Positions 14,362 through 14,689 of a stretch of DNA of 14,689 nt are shown one piece after another. Below the pieces are notes generated by a model. That model saw only the letters and a list, made by a program, of their open reading frames with translations. It did no database searches and was not told the DNA's origin. The stretch covers positions 1 to 14,689 of the forward strand of contig USDD01000068.1 of the NCBI GenBank assembly GCA_900553265.1, read 5' to 3'. Position 1 is the first letter of the stretch; each line of letters starts with the position of its first letter. The DNA comes from an uncultured Eubacteriales bacterium. GTDB lineage: Bacteria > Bacillota > Clostridia > Christensenellales > Aristaeellaceae. The translations under genes were made by a program, and so were the position numbers.

Positions 14362-14689
14362 GGGGTTCTTTGTCAAATGTAGGGGTGTGTCCTTGAAGCG
14401 AGAAGAATCCTAGCCCTGAAGGTGCTGAAGCTTCTGAAGCCAAAGGCGAGGCGTTTGAGGGTTTTGATGGCGTTGTTGCAGCTCTCAGTAAAACCGTTGG
14501 ACAGGTGAATGTCGAATGCATTTAGGATGTAGCGTCGCCAGTTGGCCAGCATTTTGCAGCAGGATTTGAACTCTGGGAGGTTCAGGTGGTCGCAAGCCTC
14601 CAGCCAGAAATCCAGCCGGCGTTCGGCTTCATTGCGAGTGGGCGCTGCCATAGCATTGAAAGGGTCTGGTGATCGGTACACGCCGCCCT
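14362..14689 (-). mobile_element. ISL3-family insertion sequence, transposase 3' end
   Basis: The right margin of the window lies within an ISL3-type element. Its outer end is probably near 14362, where GGGGTTCTTTGTCAAATGTA resembles ISL3-family terminal repeats. The transposase stop codon lies only about ten bases inside that end, typical for this family. The matching terminal repeat and the expected 8-bp target duplication are outside the window, so the boundary is an estimate. Confidence 0.65.
14373..14689 (-). CDS. ISL3-family transposase, C-terminal fragment (cut by window edge)
   Basis: About 105 C-terminal residues are visible, and the frame stays open to the right edge. The segment LSNGFTESCNNAIKTLKRLA (residues 60-79 counted from the GTG codon at 14681) matches the conserved C-terminal block of the DDE_Tnp_ISL3 domain. 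It contains the Glu of the DDE triad (SNGFTE) and the NxxIKxxKR motif, followed by GFRSFSTFRARILL. This half shows no frameshift or stop, so the element may be intact. The GTG at 14681 is not the start, since two in-frame Gly codons precede it. The gene points leftward towards the tRNA, but the tRNA terminator and about 57 nt separate them. Base composition and codon use differ from the GC-rich core genes. Confidence 0.88.
   Translation of the reverse strand, partial: GGVYRSPDPFNAMAAPTRNEAERRLDFWLEACDHLNLPEFKSCCKMLANWRRYILNAFDIHLSNGFTESCNNAIKTLKRLAFGFRSFSTFRARILLASRTHPYI

Noticed and set aside
14109..14521. Small minus-strand frames overlapping the tRNA-Leu gene
   Set aside because: They read through a complete tRNA and its terminator. 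The Arg/Thr-rich stretch resembling AGLEPARTN is a common spurious translation of tRNA genes.

Overview
The window looks like chromosomal DNA from a high-GC Firmicute of the class Clostridia. Three things point there: the order miaB-ylbF-mutS-mutL-miaA, a MutL carrying the endonuclease motifs of bacteria that lack MutH, and a radical-SAM/DUF2344/RNase G trio typical of Clostridia. The core genes are GC-rich, while both ends run into insertion sequences of visibly lower GC. Genus cannot be fixed from the sequence; a Christensenellales-like gut clostridium is only a guess.

Layout. (1) 1-147: the 5' end of an IS5-family element, with its transposase start reading off the left edge. (2) 147-12554: nine tightly packed minus-strand genes, with gaps of 2 to 50 nt or short overlaps. 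In order of transcription they are a B12-binding-type radical SAM protein (TIGR03960 type, TTG start), its DUF2344/TIGR03936 partner, RNase E/G, miaB, ylbF, mutS, a GNAT acetyltransferase, mutL and miaA. (3) 12555-12777: a divergent intergenic region with a well-formed promoter for lysA and a weaker candidate promoter for the long operon. (4) 12778-14104: a plus-strand diaminopimelate-decarboxylase-like gene closed by a 40-nt perfect palindrome. (5) 14139-14305: a complete tRNA-Leu(UAA) unit with promoter, gene with encoded CCA, and terminator. (6) about 14362-14689: the 3' end of an ISL3-family transposase running off the right edge.

How the genes fit together. The minus-strand operon combines tRNA/RNA maturation (MiaA makes i6A37, MiaB converts it to ms2i6A37, RNase G processes RNA, YlbF belongs to the RNase Y accessory family) with mismatch repair (MutS finds the mismatch, endonuclease-type MutL nicks). 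The tRNA-Leu(UAA) in the same window has the A36-A37-A38 context expected of a MiaA/MiaB substrate. hfq, which commonly follows miaA in Firmicutes, is not visible because the IS5-type element begins exactly at the miaA stop codon.

I see no phage, CRISPR, toxin-antitoxin or defence locus, and no clear novel system. The best leads are smaller: the uncharacterised radical SAM/DUF2344 pair with a second C-terminal CX3CX2C motif, the cysteine tail on YlbF, the large repeat-bearing MutL linker, a GNAT gene wedged between mutS and mutL, an LysA paralogue with altered PLP-site motifs, a terminator pointing against the operon between mutL and miaA, and the IS insertion that supplies the miaA stop codon.
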